Assembly (NCBI GenBank): GCA_937138255.1
Contig: CAKZOU010000042.1
Location: 1 to 33,183 of the forward strand
Reading direction: 5' to 3'
Source of the DNA: an uncultured Paracoccaceae bacterium
GTDB lineage: Bacteria; Pseudomonadota; Alphaproteobacteria; Rhodobacterales; Rhodobacteraceae
DNA: 33,183 nucleotides
In this document: one piece after another, positions 1 through 7,338 of the stretch
Position numbering within the stretch: the first letter of the stretch is position 1
Layout: each line of letters opens with the position of its first letter
Program-made: the position numbers and the translations under genes
The notes under the pieces: generated by a model
Told to the model about the DNA's origin: nothing
Database searches by the model: none
The model's input: only the letters and a program-made list of their open reading frames with translations

Positions 1-63
1 GCCGAACAAGTGAGCCTCGAGGCCTTCTGCGCACTGGCCCGATCCCTCGAAGCCGGAAAATGA
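1..63 (+). CDS. C-terminal end of a gene entering from the left; possibly 16S rRNA dimethyltransferase RsmA
   Basis: Only the last 20 codons are visible, ending in TGA at 61-63. The residues read AEQVSLEAFCALARSLEAGK. The pattern 'acidic-x-hydrophobic, then F-x-x-L-A-R-x-L' resembles the C-terminus of RsmA/KsgA, the 16S rRNA adenine dimethyltransferase. That is a family resemblance over very few residues, so the name is tentative. A perfect hairpin follows the stop codon, so this gene ends a transcription unit that converges on the DUF4167 gene. Confidence 0.45.
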   Translation, partial: AEQVSLEAFCALARSLEAGK

Positions 64-64
64 A

Positions 65-84
65 AAGGGCCCTGAGGGGCCCTT
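65..84. terminator. Hairpin between convergent genes, probable bidirectional terminator
   Basis: AAGGGCCC (65-72) and GGGCCCTT (77-84) form a perfect 8-bp stem around a TGAG loop. On the plus strand it is followed by CTTATT, and on the minus strand by a short TTCA, so the U-tracts are weak. It lies exactly between the plus-strand stop at 63 and the minus-strand stop at 86, as expected for a shared terminator. Confidence 0.65.
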
Positions 85-85
85 C

Positions 86-610
86 TTATTCTGCGGCTGT
101 CGGCTGGTCCGACCCCTCGGCCGAAGTCGCTTCGGGCTTGGGCTTGCGCTGGCGCGGCCGGCGCTGCTTGGGCTGGCTCTCCGGCGTCTCAACGAGGCCG
201 CTGTCGGCCAGGTCGGGCTGATCGCTGGCGGCCAGATCCACTTCCGGGCTGCTGTTCGACGCCTCTTCCTGCGCTTTCAGCCGCTCCGAGCGTTCACGAT
301 CCCGCTCGGCCTGACGGCGGCGGTTCTCTTCTTCCTGCTCCTCGCGGACTTTCTCGACCTCGCGCATCGCCTCGGCGAGCATGCGGGTATAGTGCTCGGC
401 GTGCTGGGCAAAGTTCTCGGCGGCCACGCGGTCGTTCGAGAGCTGTGCATCGCGATGCAGCTGGTTGTATTTTTCGATGATCTGTTGCGGCGTGCCGCGC
501 ACTTTGCCATCGGGACCGGAGCTATCAAAAACCCGGTTGATGATATTTCCGCCCGTGGGGCGGTTGTTGCGGTTCTTGTTGCCCCGCGACCGTGACTTGG
601 ATGATCTCAT
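86..610 (-). CDS. DUF4167 domain protein
   Basis: This 174-residue protein starts with a basic, Arg/Asn-rich segment (RSSKSRSRGNKNRNNR). The conserved DUF4167 block covers about residues 18-85 and includes 'RVFDSSGPDGKVRGTPQQIIEKY' broken by small changes, then 'NDRVAAENFAQHAEHYTRML'. After this come a charged coiled-coil-like stretch (about 85-115, many Glu/Arg) and a low-complexity acidic/Pro/Lys tail. DUF4167 proteins are typical of Alphaproteobacteria and their function is not established. The basic ends suggest nucleic-acid contact, which is inference. There is no signal peptide or membrane segment. The 222 bases upstream (611-832) hold no other gene; the promoter should be there, but I could not fix it. 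Confidence 0.85.
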   Translation of the reverse strand: MRSSKSRSRGNKNRNNRPTGGNIINRVFDSSGPDGKVRGTPQQIIEKYNQLHRDAQLSNDRVAAENFAQHAEHYTRMLAEAMREVEKVREEQEEENRRRQAERDRERSERLKAQEEASNSSPEVDLAASDQPDLADSGLVETPESQPKQRRPRQRKPKPEATSAEGSDQPTAAE

Positions 611-800
611 GAACGCTCTTTCGTTCAGCTGGAACTTTGCGCTTCAGGGGCCCGGCATCATTGGCGATACTGGCGTTCCGACGATTTCTGGCGACTGATC
701 GGGCGAGGCGGTAAGGCCTCTTGCTGCCGATATCTTCGTGTAATCATGCATCTTTCAGCGGAGCAAGTGGAAATTGCCCGAAAATGCTGCAAACTTGGTA

Positions 801-830
801 AAAAAGGCCAAGTGCGACCCTTTTGGCCTT
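801..830 (-). terminator. Rho-independent terminator after prmC
   Basis: Read on the minus strand, AAGGCCAA (830-823) pairs with TTGGCCTT (811-804) around an 11-base loop and runs into a T-rich tract (805-801). It begins 2 bases after the prmC stop codon, so it should end the prfA-prmC transcript. Confidence 0.75.
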
Positions 831-832
831 CA

Positions 833-1666
833 TCAGGCAGGCATTCTGGCGCTGACCACACGATCGCGCCCGTCAAGATCTTGGATCACCCGTATTTCCT
901 CGAACCCCACAAACCGGAAAAGTTCGCTCACCAACGCCCCTTGGGTTGGCCCGATCTCGACCATGAGCCGCCCGCCTGCCCGCAACAAAGGCGGCGCGGC
1001 TTCGGCAATGGCGCGATAGGCCATCAGGCCGTCGGCCCCATCGGTCAGGGCGCCATAGGGTTCCCAGTCGCGCACTTCGGGGGCAAGCCCCGCCATTTCC
1101 GACAGCGCGATATAGGGCGGGTTCGAGACTATCAAATCGAACGGCCCCTCAACACCGGACGCCCAGTCCGTGCACAGGATCGTCGCCCTTTTTCCAAGGC
1201 CAAGCGCGACGGCATTCGCGCGGGCCACATCGCAGGCCGCAGCCGACACATCGGTTCCGACACCGATTGCTCCCGGTGTCTCGGCGAGGAGGGTCAGGAG
1301 GATGCAGCCCGACCCCGTCCCCAGATCGAGGATCTTGCCCGCATGTTCCTGCAAGGCCGCCTCGATCAGAACCTCGGTCTCGGGGCGCGGGTCGAGCACA
1401 TCGGCGTTGACCGCAAACTCGCGCCCATAGAACTCGCGCCGCCCAAGGAGATGCGAGACCGGCTCGCGCATCAGGCGGCGGTCGATGAAGCCTTCAAAGC
1501 GGTTTTCCTCGGTGGGTGTCAGGGCGCGGGAGGCCTCAAGCGTCAGCCGGTCGCGCGCGATGCCGAGCGCCTCGGCCATCAGCGCCCGCGCATCGCCGGC
1601 GGCGTTGGGGATCTCCGCGGCGACAAGTCGGCGCGTGGCGGCCACGAGGGCGGCCTGAACGCTCAT
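833..1666 (-). CDS. prmC: Release factor glutamine methyltransferase PrmC
   Basis: PrmC transfers a methyl group from S-adenosylmethionine to the glutamine of the GGQ motif in release factors RF1 and RF2, raising termination efficiency. The 277-residue protein has the expected layout: an N-terminal helical substrate-binding domain (about 1-90), RPETE at 94-98, the SAM-binding loop DLGTGSG at 114-120, and the glutamine-binding NPPY at 182-185. Its ATG overlaps the stop codon of prfA (ATGA at 1663-1666), so the enzyme is translationally coupled to its own substrate, a common arrangement. A terminator follows directly. Length and motifs are normal for the family. Confidence 0.96.
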   Translation of the reverse strand: MSVQAALVAATRRLVAAEIPNAAGDARALMAEALGIARDRLTLEASRALTPTEENRFEGFIDRRLMREPVSHLLGRREFYGREFAVNADVLDPRPETEVLIEAALQEHAGKILDLGTGSGCILLTLLAETPGAIGVGTDVSAAACDVARANAVALGLGKRATILCTDWASGVEGPFDLIVSNPPYIALSEMAGLAPEVRDWEPYGALTDGADGLMAYRAIAEAAPPLLRAGGRLMVEIGPTQGALVSELFRFVGFEEIRVIQDLDGRDRVVSARMPA

Positions 1667-2718
1667 GCCTCCATCTCGGCCAGAAGCGCGGCCTGATTAT
1701 CGGCGATCAGCGCGTCGATGATCTCGTCGATATCGCCCTGCATGATCTGGTCGAGCTTGTAGAGCGTCAGGTTGATCCGGTGATCGGTCATCCGGCCCTG
1801 CGGGAAGTTGTAGGTGCGGATGCGTTCCGACCGGTCGCCGGTGCCGACCTGCGCCTTGCGGTCGGCCGAGCGCTCACCGTGCAGGCGCTGGCGCTCGAGG
1901 TCGAAGAGGCGGGTTTTCAACACCTGCATCGCGATCTCGCGGTTGCGGTGCTGGGACTTTTCCGAGCTTGTGACGATAATGCCCGTGGGCAGGTGGGTTA
2001 TCCGCACGGCGGAATCGGTGGTGTTGACGTGCTGGCCACCCGCGCCGGACGAGCGCATCGTGTCGATGCGGATATCATTGGCCTCGATCTTCACGTCGAC
2101 ATCCTCGGCCTCGGGCAGAACCGCAACGGTCGCCGCCGAAGTGTGGATGCGCCCGCCGCTTTCGGTCTCGGGCACGCGCTGGACACGGTGCACACCGGAT
2201 TCAAACTTGAGCCGCGCAAAGACCCCCTCGCCCGCAACCCGCGCCACAAGCTCCTTGATGCCGCCAAGCTCGGTCTGCTGTTCTTCGATGATCTCGAACT
2301 TCCAGCCGCGCGTATCGCAATAGCGCTGATACATCCGCAGAAGATCGCCGGCGAAAAGGGCGGCTTCCTCGCCGCCGGTGCCGGGGCGGATCTCGATGAT
2401 CGCGGCGCGGGAGTCGGCGGCATCCTTCGGCAGAAGCGCGAGGCGCACATCGTGCTCGGCCCCTTCCAGGGCCTCGCGCAGCTCGGGCAGCTCGTCCTCG
2501 GCCAGCGCCCGCATTTCCGGGTCTTTCAGCATCGCCTCGGCATCAGTGATATCCGAGACGATCCGACGATAGCCGTGGATCGTTTCGACCACAGGGCGCA
2601 GCTCGGCATATTCACGCGACAGGGTCGCGATCTCGGCCCCCGAAAGGCCGGTCGACATCTTCGCTTCGAGGAATTCGAAACGGGCGAGGATCTGGTCGAG
2701 TTTGTCTGCGGCTACCAT
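1663..2718 (-). CDS. prfA: Peptide chain release factor 1
   Basis: RF1 reads UAA and UAG stop codons in the ribosomal A site and triggers peptide release. The codon-recognition tripeptide PET is at 183-185, the hydrolysis motif GGQ is at 227-229 inside GAGGQHVN, and the domain-1 element RPGTGGEEA is at about 111-119. RF2 would carry SPF instead of PxT, so this is RF1. The frame stays open upstream to 2841, but I chose the ATG at 2718 (MVAADKLDQ). It gives the usual length (351 aa) and has AAGG about 8 bases upstream, while the extra residues look unlike RF1. The next gene, prmC, overlaps it by 4 bases. Confidence 0.97.
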   Translation of the reverse strand: MVAADKLDQILARFEFLEAKMSTGLSGAEIATLSREYAELRPVVETIHGYRRIVSDITDAEAMLKDPEMRALAEDELPELREALEGAEHDVRLALLPKDAADSRAAIIEIRPGTGGEEAALFAGDLLRMYQRYCDTRGWKFEIIEEQQTELGGIKELVARVAGEGVFARLKFESGVHRVQRVPETESGGRIHTSAATVAVLPEAEDVDVKIEANDIRIDTMRSSGAGGQHVNTTDSAVRITHLPTGIIVTSSEKSQHRNREIAMQVLKTRLFDLERQRLHGERSADRKAQVGTGDRSERIRTYNFPQGRMTDHRINLTLYKLDQIMQGDIDEIIDALIADNQAALLAEMEA

Positions 2719-2749
2719 GCGCCTGCCTTCCCCTATCGCCGCTTGGGCG

Positions 2750-3172
2750 TCAAGGGGTCGGAATGCCCGCCGCGGCGAGCCAGGCCTCGACGCGGGCGCG
2801 ATTGACCCCCATATCGCCCTGCCCAAAGCGGGCGCGGCCATAGACGGTCAGGGTTTGGCCCTGAAGGCGGATCGTGGTGTAATCGGGAAAGCCCCAAAGG
2901 CGGGTGCGGGTGATGAAGGTGATCAGCCCCTCATCGGCGGAGCCTGCGAAGCGCTCGGTGCGCGGGGCGGCTTCGGCAATTTGAATCAATCGTTCGAGAA
3001 TCGCCCGATCTCCATCTCGGACAGCGACAAAAGAATTGAGGCCGGCACTATCGCCAAGTGGCAAATCTGGCGGCGCCTTGTGCCAGCGGGCCGGATCAGA
3101 GGGTGCGAGGCGCACATAGAGAACAAAGGCGGCGATCAGCCCAACCAGACATATGATCCCCCACTTGACCAT
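2750..3172 (-). CDS. DUF1499 membrane-anchored protein
   Basis: A 140-residue protein with one N-terminal membrane helix (about 4-22) and no clear cleavage site, followed by an exported or periplasmic DUF1499 domain. The family hallmark is the C-terminal part, '[14 protein letters not shown]' and '[19 protein letters not shown]'. DUF1499 has no firmly established function. I chose the ATG at 3172, which overlaps the stop of the upstream ureohydrolase (TGATG); a TTG three bases earlier is the alternative. The coupling puts it last in the ureohydrolase operon, but nothing in the protein links it to guanidine chemistry. prfA starts 31 bases beyond its stop codon. Confidence 0.82.
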   Translation of the reverse strand: MVKWGIICLVGLIAAFVLYVRLAPSDPARWHKAPPDLPLGDSAGLNSFVAVRDGDRAILERLIQIAEAAPRTERFAGSADEGLITFITRTRLWGFPDYTTIRLQGQTLTVYGRARFGQGDMGVNRARVEAWLAAAGIPTP

Positions 3173-4113
3173 CAACGGACCGGAACCCCGGGAAGGATGC
3201 AGAGCATCTCGTAAAGGAGATTGGCCGCGGTCAGCGCGGTATTGCCCGAGGTATCATAGGGCGGCGAGACCTCGACGAGATCGCAACCGACGATATTGAG
3301 GCCACGCAGGCCCCGGATCAGCTGAACCGCCTGCGGCGTGGTCAGGCCGCAGATCTCGGGCGTGCCGGTGCCGGGGGCATAGGCGGGATCGAGGCTGTCG
3401 ATATCATAGGTGATATAGACCGGCGTATCGCCGATCTGGGCCTTGACCCGCTCGGCCAGAGGACCAAGCGGCTGTTGCCAGATCTCCTCGGCCTGCACGA
3501 CATTAAAGCCCCAGCCCCGCGCCTCGTTGAAATCCTCAGAGGTATAGCCCGTTCCCCGAAGGCCGATTTGCCATACTTTCTTGGGGTTTATGAGGCTTTC
3601 TTCATAGGCGCGGCGGAACGGGGTGCCGTGGGCGATGGCTTCGCCAAACATATGGTCGTTGATGTCGGCATGGGCATCAACGTGCACGAGCGCCACGGGC
3701 CCGTGCTTTTTCGCAATCGCCCGCAGGATCGGCAGGGTCAGCGTGTGATCGCCGCCCATGGTCATCGGCAGCGCGCCTGACGCGAGGATCGCATCGTAAG
3801 CCTTTGTAATCCTCAGAACACTGTCCTTCAGATCAAAGGTATTGATCGCCACATCACCGATATCGGCGCACTGAAGCCCATCAAAAGGTGCCGCCCCTGT
3901 CCCCATGTTATATGGGCGCAGCATGGCGCTTTCGGCGCGGATCGCCTTGGGGCCAAAGCGCGTGCCGGATCGCCAGGAGGCGCCGATATCCATCGGCACG
4001 CCCACGAACGCCACATCGAGCCCTTCGGCCGTGGAGGCCGCAGGCAGCCGCATGAAGGTATTGGGGCCGCCAAAGCGCGGCATTTCGTTTCCCCCAAGCG
4101 GCTGGTTCGGCAT
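3172..4113 (-). CDS. Ureohydrolase, guanidinobutyrase/guanidinopropionase-like
   Basis: A member of the arginase/agmatinase family (313 aa), which uses two Mn2+ ions to cut a guanidino group into urea and an amine. Metal ligands are H123 (GGDH), D146, H148 and D150 (DAHAD), and D237 and D239 (DIDSLDP). The stretch 'DHMFGEAIAHGTPFRRA' and the ending 'LLYEMLCILPG' resemble guanidinobutyrases and guanidinopropionases of pseudomonads more than E. coli SpeB, so 4-guanidinobutyrate or a close relative is the likely substrate. This substrate call is inference from remembered sequences. The start at 4113 is favoured over an upstream ATG at 4137, because it overlaps the stop of the preceding ureohydrolase (TGATG). 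Confidence 0.85.
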   Translation of the reverse strand: MPNQPLGGNEMPRFGGPNTFMRLPAASTAEGLDVAFVGVPMDIGASWRSGTRFGPKAIRAESAMLRPYNMGTGAAPFDGLQCADIGDVAINTFDLKDSVLRITKAYDAILASGALPMTMGGDHTLTLPILRAIAKKHGPVALVHVDAHADINDHMFGEAIAHGTPFRRAYEESLINPKKVWQIGLRGTGYTSEDFNEARGWGFNVVQAEEIWQQPLGPLAERVKAQIGDTPVYITYDIDSLDPAYAPGTGTPEICGLTTPQAVQLIRGLRGLNIVGCDLVEVSPPYDTSGNTALTAANLLYEMLCILPGVPVR

Positions 4114-5081
4114 CAGCGTCCCTTTCGGTTCCAACAATAGAGCGTCATCAGTTCTGTCGCCACATGGGCGCCGGCGATGGCGGTCGCCCCTGTCGTATCA
4201 TAGGGCGGCGACACTTCGACGATATCCCCACCCACAAGGTTGATGCCAGCAAGATCGCGCAGCATCGCCGCCGCCTGCCAGCTGGTGAGGCCACCCCAAA
4301 CGGGTGTGCCCGTCCCCGGCGCGAAGGCCGGATCGAGCGCGTCGATGTCGAAGGTGATGTAGGTCGGGTTATCGCCGACCTTGGCCTTGGCCTGCGCCAC
4401 AGCCCAGCCCGTGCCCTTCTCGTGCACCGCGCGGGCGTCGATATAGTCCATTCCGCAGTAGTCGTCGCATTCGGTGCGGATGCCGATCTGGATCGAGCGG
4501 GCGGGATCAACGAGGCCGAGCTTCACGGCCTTATACATGAACGTTCCGTGGTCGATCCGGCTCATGTCGTCGTCGGCCCAGAGGTCGGAATGGGCGTCGA
4601 AATGGATCACCGACATGGCCCCGTATTTCTCGGCATAGGCCTTGAGGATCGGCAGGGTGATGAAATGGTCGCCGCCGAGGGTCACGGTGCCGACATTCGC
4701 GGCAAGGATCGTGCGGATATGGTCGGTCACCAGATCAGGAAAGCTTGGCGTATAGGCGTAATCGAAAGCCACATCGCCATAGTCGATCACCGAGAATTCG
4801 CCCAAGGGATCGAAGCCCTGCCAGCCATAGGGCGGATCATAGGGCTGGAGTGTCGAGGCTTCGCGGATGGCGCGGGGGCCAAAGCGGGTGCCGGTGCGGT
4901 GCGTCACCGCCTGATCGAAGGGCACGCCGGTGATGGCGAGGTCGACGCCCGTCAGATCCTTGGTATAGGTCCGGCGCAGGAACGAGGTGGCGCCGCCAAA
5001 GGCGTTTTCAAAGGCGAGGCCGCGCCGGGCCTCGCGGGTGAACGCAAGATCGACCTGCTTTTTTGCGTCTTCAAGAGCCAT
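4113..5081 (-). CDS. speB: Agmatinase (SpeB-type ureohydrolase)
   Basis: The second ureohydrolase of the pair (322 aa). Metal ligands are H139 (GGDH), D162, H164 and D166 (DAHSD), and D245 and D247 (DIDALDP), followed by 'AFAPGTGTPVWGGLTS'. The segments 'DHGTFMYKA' and 'SIQIGIRTECD' match the agmatinase branch (E. coli SpeB has a very similar run), so conversion of agmatine to putrescine and urea is the best guess; other guanidino substrates are possible. The ATG at 5081 is preceded by GGAG with an 8-base gap and is preferred to an ATG at 5099. Its stop overlaps the start of the guanidinobutyrase-like gene, implying coupled expression. Confidence 0.85.
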   Translation of the reverse strand: MALEDAKKQVDLAFTREARRGLAFENAFGGATSFLRRTYTKDLTGVDLAITGVPFDQAVTHRTGTRFGPRAIREASTLQPYDPPYGWQGFDPLGEFSVIDYGDVAFDYAYTPSFPDLVTDHIRTILAANVGTVTLGGDHFITLPILKAYAEKYGAMSVIHFDAHSDLWADDDMSRIDHGTFMYKAVKLGLVDPARSIQIGIRTECDDYCGMDYIDARAVHEKGTGWAVAQAKAKVGDNPTYITFDIDALDPAFAPGTGTPVWGGLTSWQAAAMLRDLAGINLVGGDIVEVSPPYDTTGATAIAGAHVATELMTLYCWNRKGR

Positions 5082-5140
5082 GATTGGAACTCCGGTCAAA
5101 AGAGGCGCGTCGTTTCGTCGGCGGAGACGCGCGTCATCCG

Positions 5141-5166
5141 GCCCGCCCAGTCTGACGCGGGCGGGC
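5141..5166. other. GC-rich hairpin between the amidohydrolase and agmatinase genes
   Basis: GCCCGCCC (5141-5148) and GGGCGGGC (5159-5166) form a perfect 8-bp stem with a 10-base loop. Neither strand has a T-run after it, so it is not a standard terminator. It may shape the mRNA between the two genes, or partly separate their expression. Confidence 0.5.
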
Positions 5167-5180
5167 GAGGAGTCAAGAAT

Positions 5181-5192
5181 TTTTGATCAAAA
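5181..5192. repeat. 12-bp perfect palindrome TTTTGATCAAAA
   Basis: This AT-rich palindrome sits just beyond the stop codon of the M20 amidohydrolase gene and upstream of agmatinase. Its core TTGATCAA occurs again directly before the argS start (23090-23097). It could be a regulator site for the ureohydrolase genes or chance; no known operator is matched. Confidence 0.3.
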
Positions 5193-5194
5193 GC

Positions 5195-6358
5195 CTAGCG
5201 CAGCGGCTGCGCCGTCTCGACAAGCTTGGCGAAGAACGAAGCCCCCACAGCCGAAATCTCGTCGTCGAAATTATAGGCCGGATGGTGCAGCCCCGCCGTA
5301 TCGCCGTTGCCGATGAAGAGATAGGAGCCGGGGCGCTTTTCAAGGAAATAGGAGAAATCCTCGGCCCCCATTTCCGAGCTGCCCTCTTCGGTCACGGCAT
5401 CCTCGCCCGAAATCGCGCGGGCGACATTGGCGGCGAAGGTCGTCTTGTCGGGATCGTTGATCGTGGCGGGATAGCCCACGACATAATCGAGCTTGGCTTG
5501 AACGCCGAAGCTCAGGCAATGCCCATCGACAATCTCCTTGAGGCGCTTTTGCACCATCGCCTGCACCTTCTTGTCAAAGGTGCGGATCGTGCCGTTGATG
5601 AAGGCGGTGTCGGGGATGATGTTGTCGACGGTGCCGGCATGGAACTGCGTCACCGAGACGACCAGCTCATCGAGCGGGTTGTGGTTGCGGCTGACGATGG
5701 TCTGAATCGCTTGCACCATGTTCACGCCCGCAGCTAGCGGATCGACTGTCTCATGCGGATAGGCCCCGTGGCCACCCTTGCCCTGAACGTTGATGGTGAA
5801 AGTATCGACAGCGGCCATGATCGGCCCCGGCATCGTGTAGAAATGCCCCTTGGGCGTGCCGGGGGCGTTGTGAAGGGCGTAGACTTCGGCAATGTCGAAC
5901 CGGTCCAGCATGCCCTCCTGCACCATCACCTCGGCCCCGCCGCCGGTTTCCTCGGCCGGCTGGAAGATCAGCGCCACGCGCCCCTTGAAATTGCGGGTCT
6001 CGGCGAGGTAGCGGGCGGCGCCAAGAAGCATCGTCGTATGCCCGTCGTGGCCGCAGGCGTGCATCTTGCCGGGGTTCTGCGAGGCATACTCAAGCCCGGT
6101 GATCTCGGTCAGCGGCAAGGCGTCCATATCGGCGCGCAGGCCGATGGTGGGGCCATCGCCCTGCCCCTCGATGATCGCCACCACGCCCGAGGTCGCAATG
6201 CCGGTGTGGATTTCGGTAATGCCAAACTCCTTGAGCCGCTCGACCACATATTCCGCCGTCTTTTCGCAATGCATCCCCAGTTCGGGATTGCGGTGGATAT
6301 GCTGGCGCCATGTCTTCATATCGTCGGCATAGGCGGTAATTCGGTTGATGACGGGCAC
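5195..6358 (-). CDS. M20D-family amidohydrolase (hippurate hydrolase-like)
   Basis: A cytoplasmic zinc-type amidohydrolase of the peptidase M20D group, whose members remove acyl groups from N-acyl amino acids. Typical motifs are visible: 'HACGHDGHTTMLLGAARYL' (metal Cys/His), 'FQPAEETGGGAEVM' (catalytic Glu), and 'GAEDFSYF' followed by 'LHHPAYNFDDE' near the C-terminus. I chose GTG at 6358 (VPVINRITAYADDM) with GAGAG upstream. It gives 387 aa, the usual length, and homologues begin in the same way. An open frame continues upstream to 6754, but it crosses the divergent mazG gene and is not protein-like. The gene lies just before two ureohydrolases on the same strand (113-base gap), so the substrate may be an acylated guanidino or amino compound (inference). 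Confidence 0.87.
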   Translation of the reverse strand: MPVINRITAYADDMKTWRQHIHRNPELGMHCEKTAEYVVERLKEFGITEIHTGIATSGVVAIIEGQGDGPTIGLRADMDALPLTEITGLEYASQNPGKMHACGHDGHTTMLLGAARYLAETRNFKGRVALIFQPAEETGGGAEVMVQEGMLDRFDIAEVYALHNAPGTPKGHFYTMPGPIMAAVDTFTINVQGKGGHGAYPHETVDPLAAGVNMVQAIQTIVSRNHNPLDELVVSVTQFHAGTVDNIIPDTAFINGTIRTFDKKVQAMVQKRLKEIVDGHCLSFGVQAKLDYVVGYPATINDPDKTTFAANVARAISGEDAVTEEGSSEMGAEDFSYFLEKRPGSYLFIGNGDTAGLHHPAYNFDDEISAVGASFFAKLVETAQPLR

Positions 6359-6421
6359 GGCTGGACTCTCGGCTTGGGGTGAATACCTTGCGCAGAGAAC
6401 CTTAAAGAAAGCCGTTTCGCA

Positions 6422-7270
6422 ATGGATCAAAACGCCTCTGACGCCCTCATCCAAGATCAAAGCGCCGGAATCGAGCGGCTGATCGAGATCATGCGCCGCC
6501 TGCGGGATCCTGAAACGGGCTGCCCCTGGGATATCGAGCAGGATTTCTCGACCATCGCGCCCTATACGATCGAAGAGGCCTATGAGGTGGCGGATGCCAT
6601 CGAACGCGGGGCCTTTGGCGAATTGCAGGGCGAATTGGGCGACCTGCTCCTCCAGTCGGTCTATCACGCTCAGATGGCGGACGAGGCGGGGCATTTCAGC
6701 TTTGCCGATGTGGTGCGGACGGTTTCCGACAAGATGGTGGCGCGGCATCCCCACGTCTTTGGCGACGAGAGCCGCGAGAAATCAGCCGAGCAGCAGACCA
6801 AGGATTGGGAGCGGATCAAATCCACTGAGCGCGCTGCCGCTGGCGAACAAGGCCCTGCCCGCACGCTCGATGGTGTGGCGATGGGATTGCCGGCGCTGAT
6901 GCGGGCGGTGAAGCTGCAGAAGCGGGCGGCGCGAGTGGGCTTTGACTGGCCCTCGACGGATGAGGTTCTGGCCAAGCTCGTTGAAGAGGCGGGCGAGTTG
7001 ACCGAAGCGCGGGCGAGCCTCTCGGAAGACGAGATCGAAGAGGAATTCGGCGATCTTCTCTTTGTGGTGGCGAATCTCGGCCGCCACTACGGCGTCGACC
7101 CCGAAGCCGCCCTGCGCCGCGCCAACAGCAAGTTCACCCGCCGTTTCGCCGCGATCGAGGATTCGCTTGCAGCCCGTGGCAAGACGCCCGCGCAAAGCGA
7201 TCTGGCAGAGATGGACGCCCTTTGGGATGCAGCCAAGGCCGCCGAAAAGGCGAAAAAGATACCTGACTAA
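6422..7270 (+). CDS. mazG: Nucleoside triphosphate pyrophosphohydrolase MazG
   Basis: MazG hydrolyses (d)NTPs to NMP and pyrophosphate, clearing abnormal nucleotides. The 282-residue protein has two MazG domains. The N-terminal one has 'GCPWDIEQDF', EEAYE at 51-55 and ELGD at 71-74. The C-terminal one has 'LVEEAGELTEA' and 'EEEFGDLLFVVANL'; these acidic groups bind Mg2+. Length and layout match the full-length enzyme. It is divergent from the amidohydrolase gene with only 63 bases between them. Its last codons overlap the first of two iron-type operator palindromes that control the next gene. Confidence 0.95.
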   Translation: MDQNASDALIQDQSAGIERLIEIMRRLRDPETGCPWDIEQDFSTIAPYTIEEAYEVADAIERGAFGELQGELGDLLLQSVYHAQMADEAGHFSFADVVRTVSDKMVARHPHVFGDESREKSAEQQTKDWERIKSTERAAAGEQGPARTLDGVAMGLPALMRAVKLQKRAARVGFDWPSTDEVLAKLVEEAGELTEARASLSEDEIEEEFGDLLFVVANLGRHYGVDPEAALRRANSKFTRRFAAIEDSLAARGKTPAQSDLAEMDALWDAAKAAEKAKKIPD

Positions 7271-7281
7271 TTAATTCAGGT
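7261..7281. promoter_or_regulatory. Distal iron/Fe-S-type operator (TGA-N9-TCA palindrome)
   Basis: ACCTGA and TCAGGT form an inverted repeat around the AT-rich CTAATTAAT. The half-site spacing TGA-N9-TCA equals the iron-responsive box described for RirA in Alphaproteobacteria. The motif CTGACTAATTAATTCAGGTAT also closely follows the E. coli IscR type-1 consensus, and Rhodobacterales are reported to carry an IscR-linked 'Iron-Rhodo-box' of this type. The site includes the mazG stop codon. Which regulator binds cannot be told from sequence. Confidence 0.6.
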
Positions 7282-7282
7282 A

Positions 7283-7311
7283 TTGACCCGACTAAATTAC
7301 TCGGATTTATC
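7283..7311 (+). promoter_or_regulatory. Promoter of the iron-binding protein gene with overlapping second operator
   Basis: TTGACC (7283-7288) is a good -35 element, and TTTATC (7306-7311) is a plausible -10 after 17 bases. Within this spacer lies CCGACTAAATTACTCGG (7288-7304), a second imperfect palindrome with the same N9 spacing (CCGA-N9-TCGG) as the box at 7261-7281. It is close to the IscR type-1 site. An operator covering the spacer would block RNA polymerase when iron or Fe-S clusters are sufficient (inference). Confidence 0.55.
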
Positions 7312-7338
7312 GGAGCCATCGAAACCACGGAGCCCGAG

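Noticed and set aside
611-832. Possible small gene in the 222 bases between prmC and DUF4167
   Set aside because: Short frames here lack ribosome binding sites and recognisable residues. The region is explained by the prmC terminator and the DUF4167 promoter region.
6359-6754. N-terminal extension of the M20 amidohydrolase (132 further residues)
   Set aside because: The extension runs antisense through mazG and resembles no amidohydrolase; GTG at 6358 gives the normal family length.
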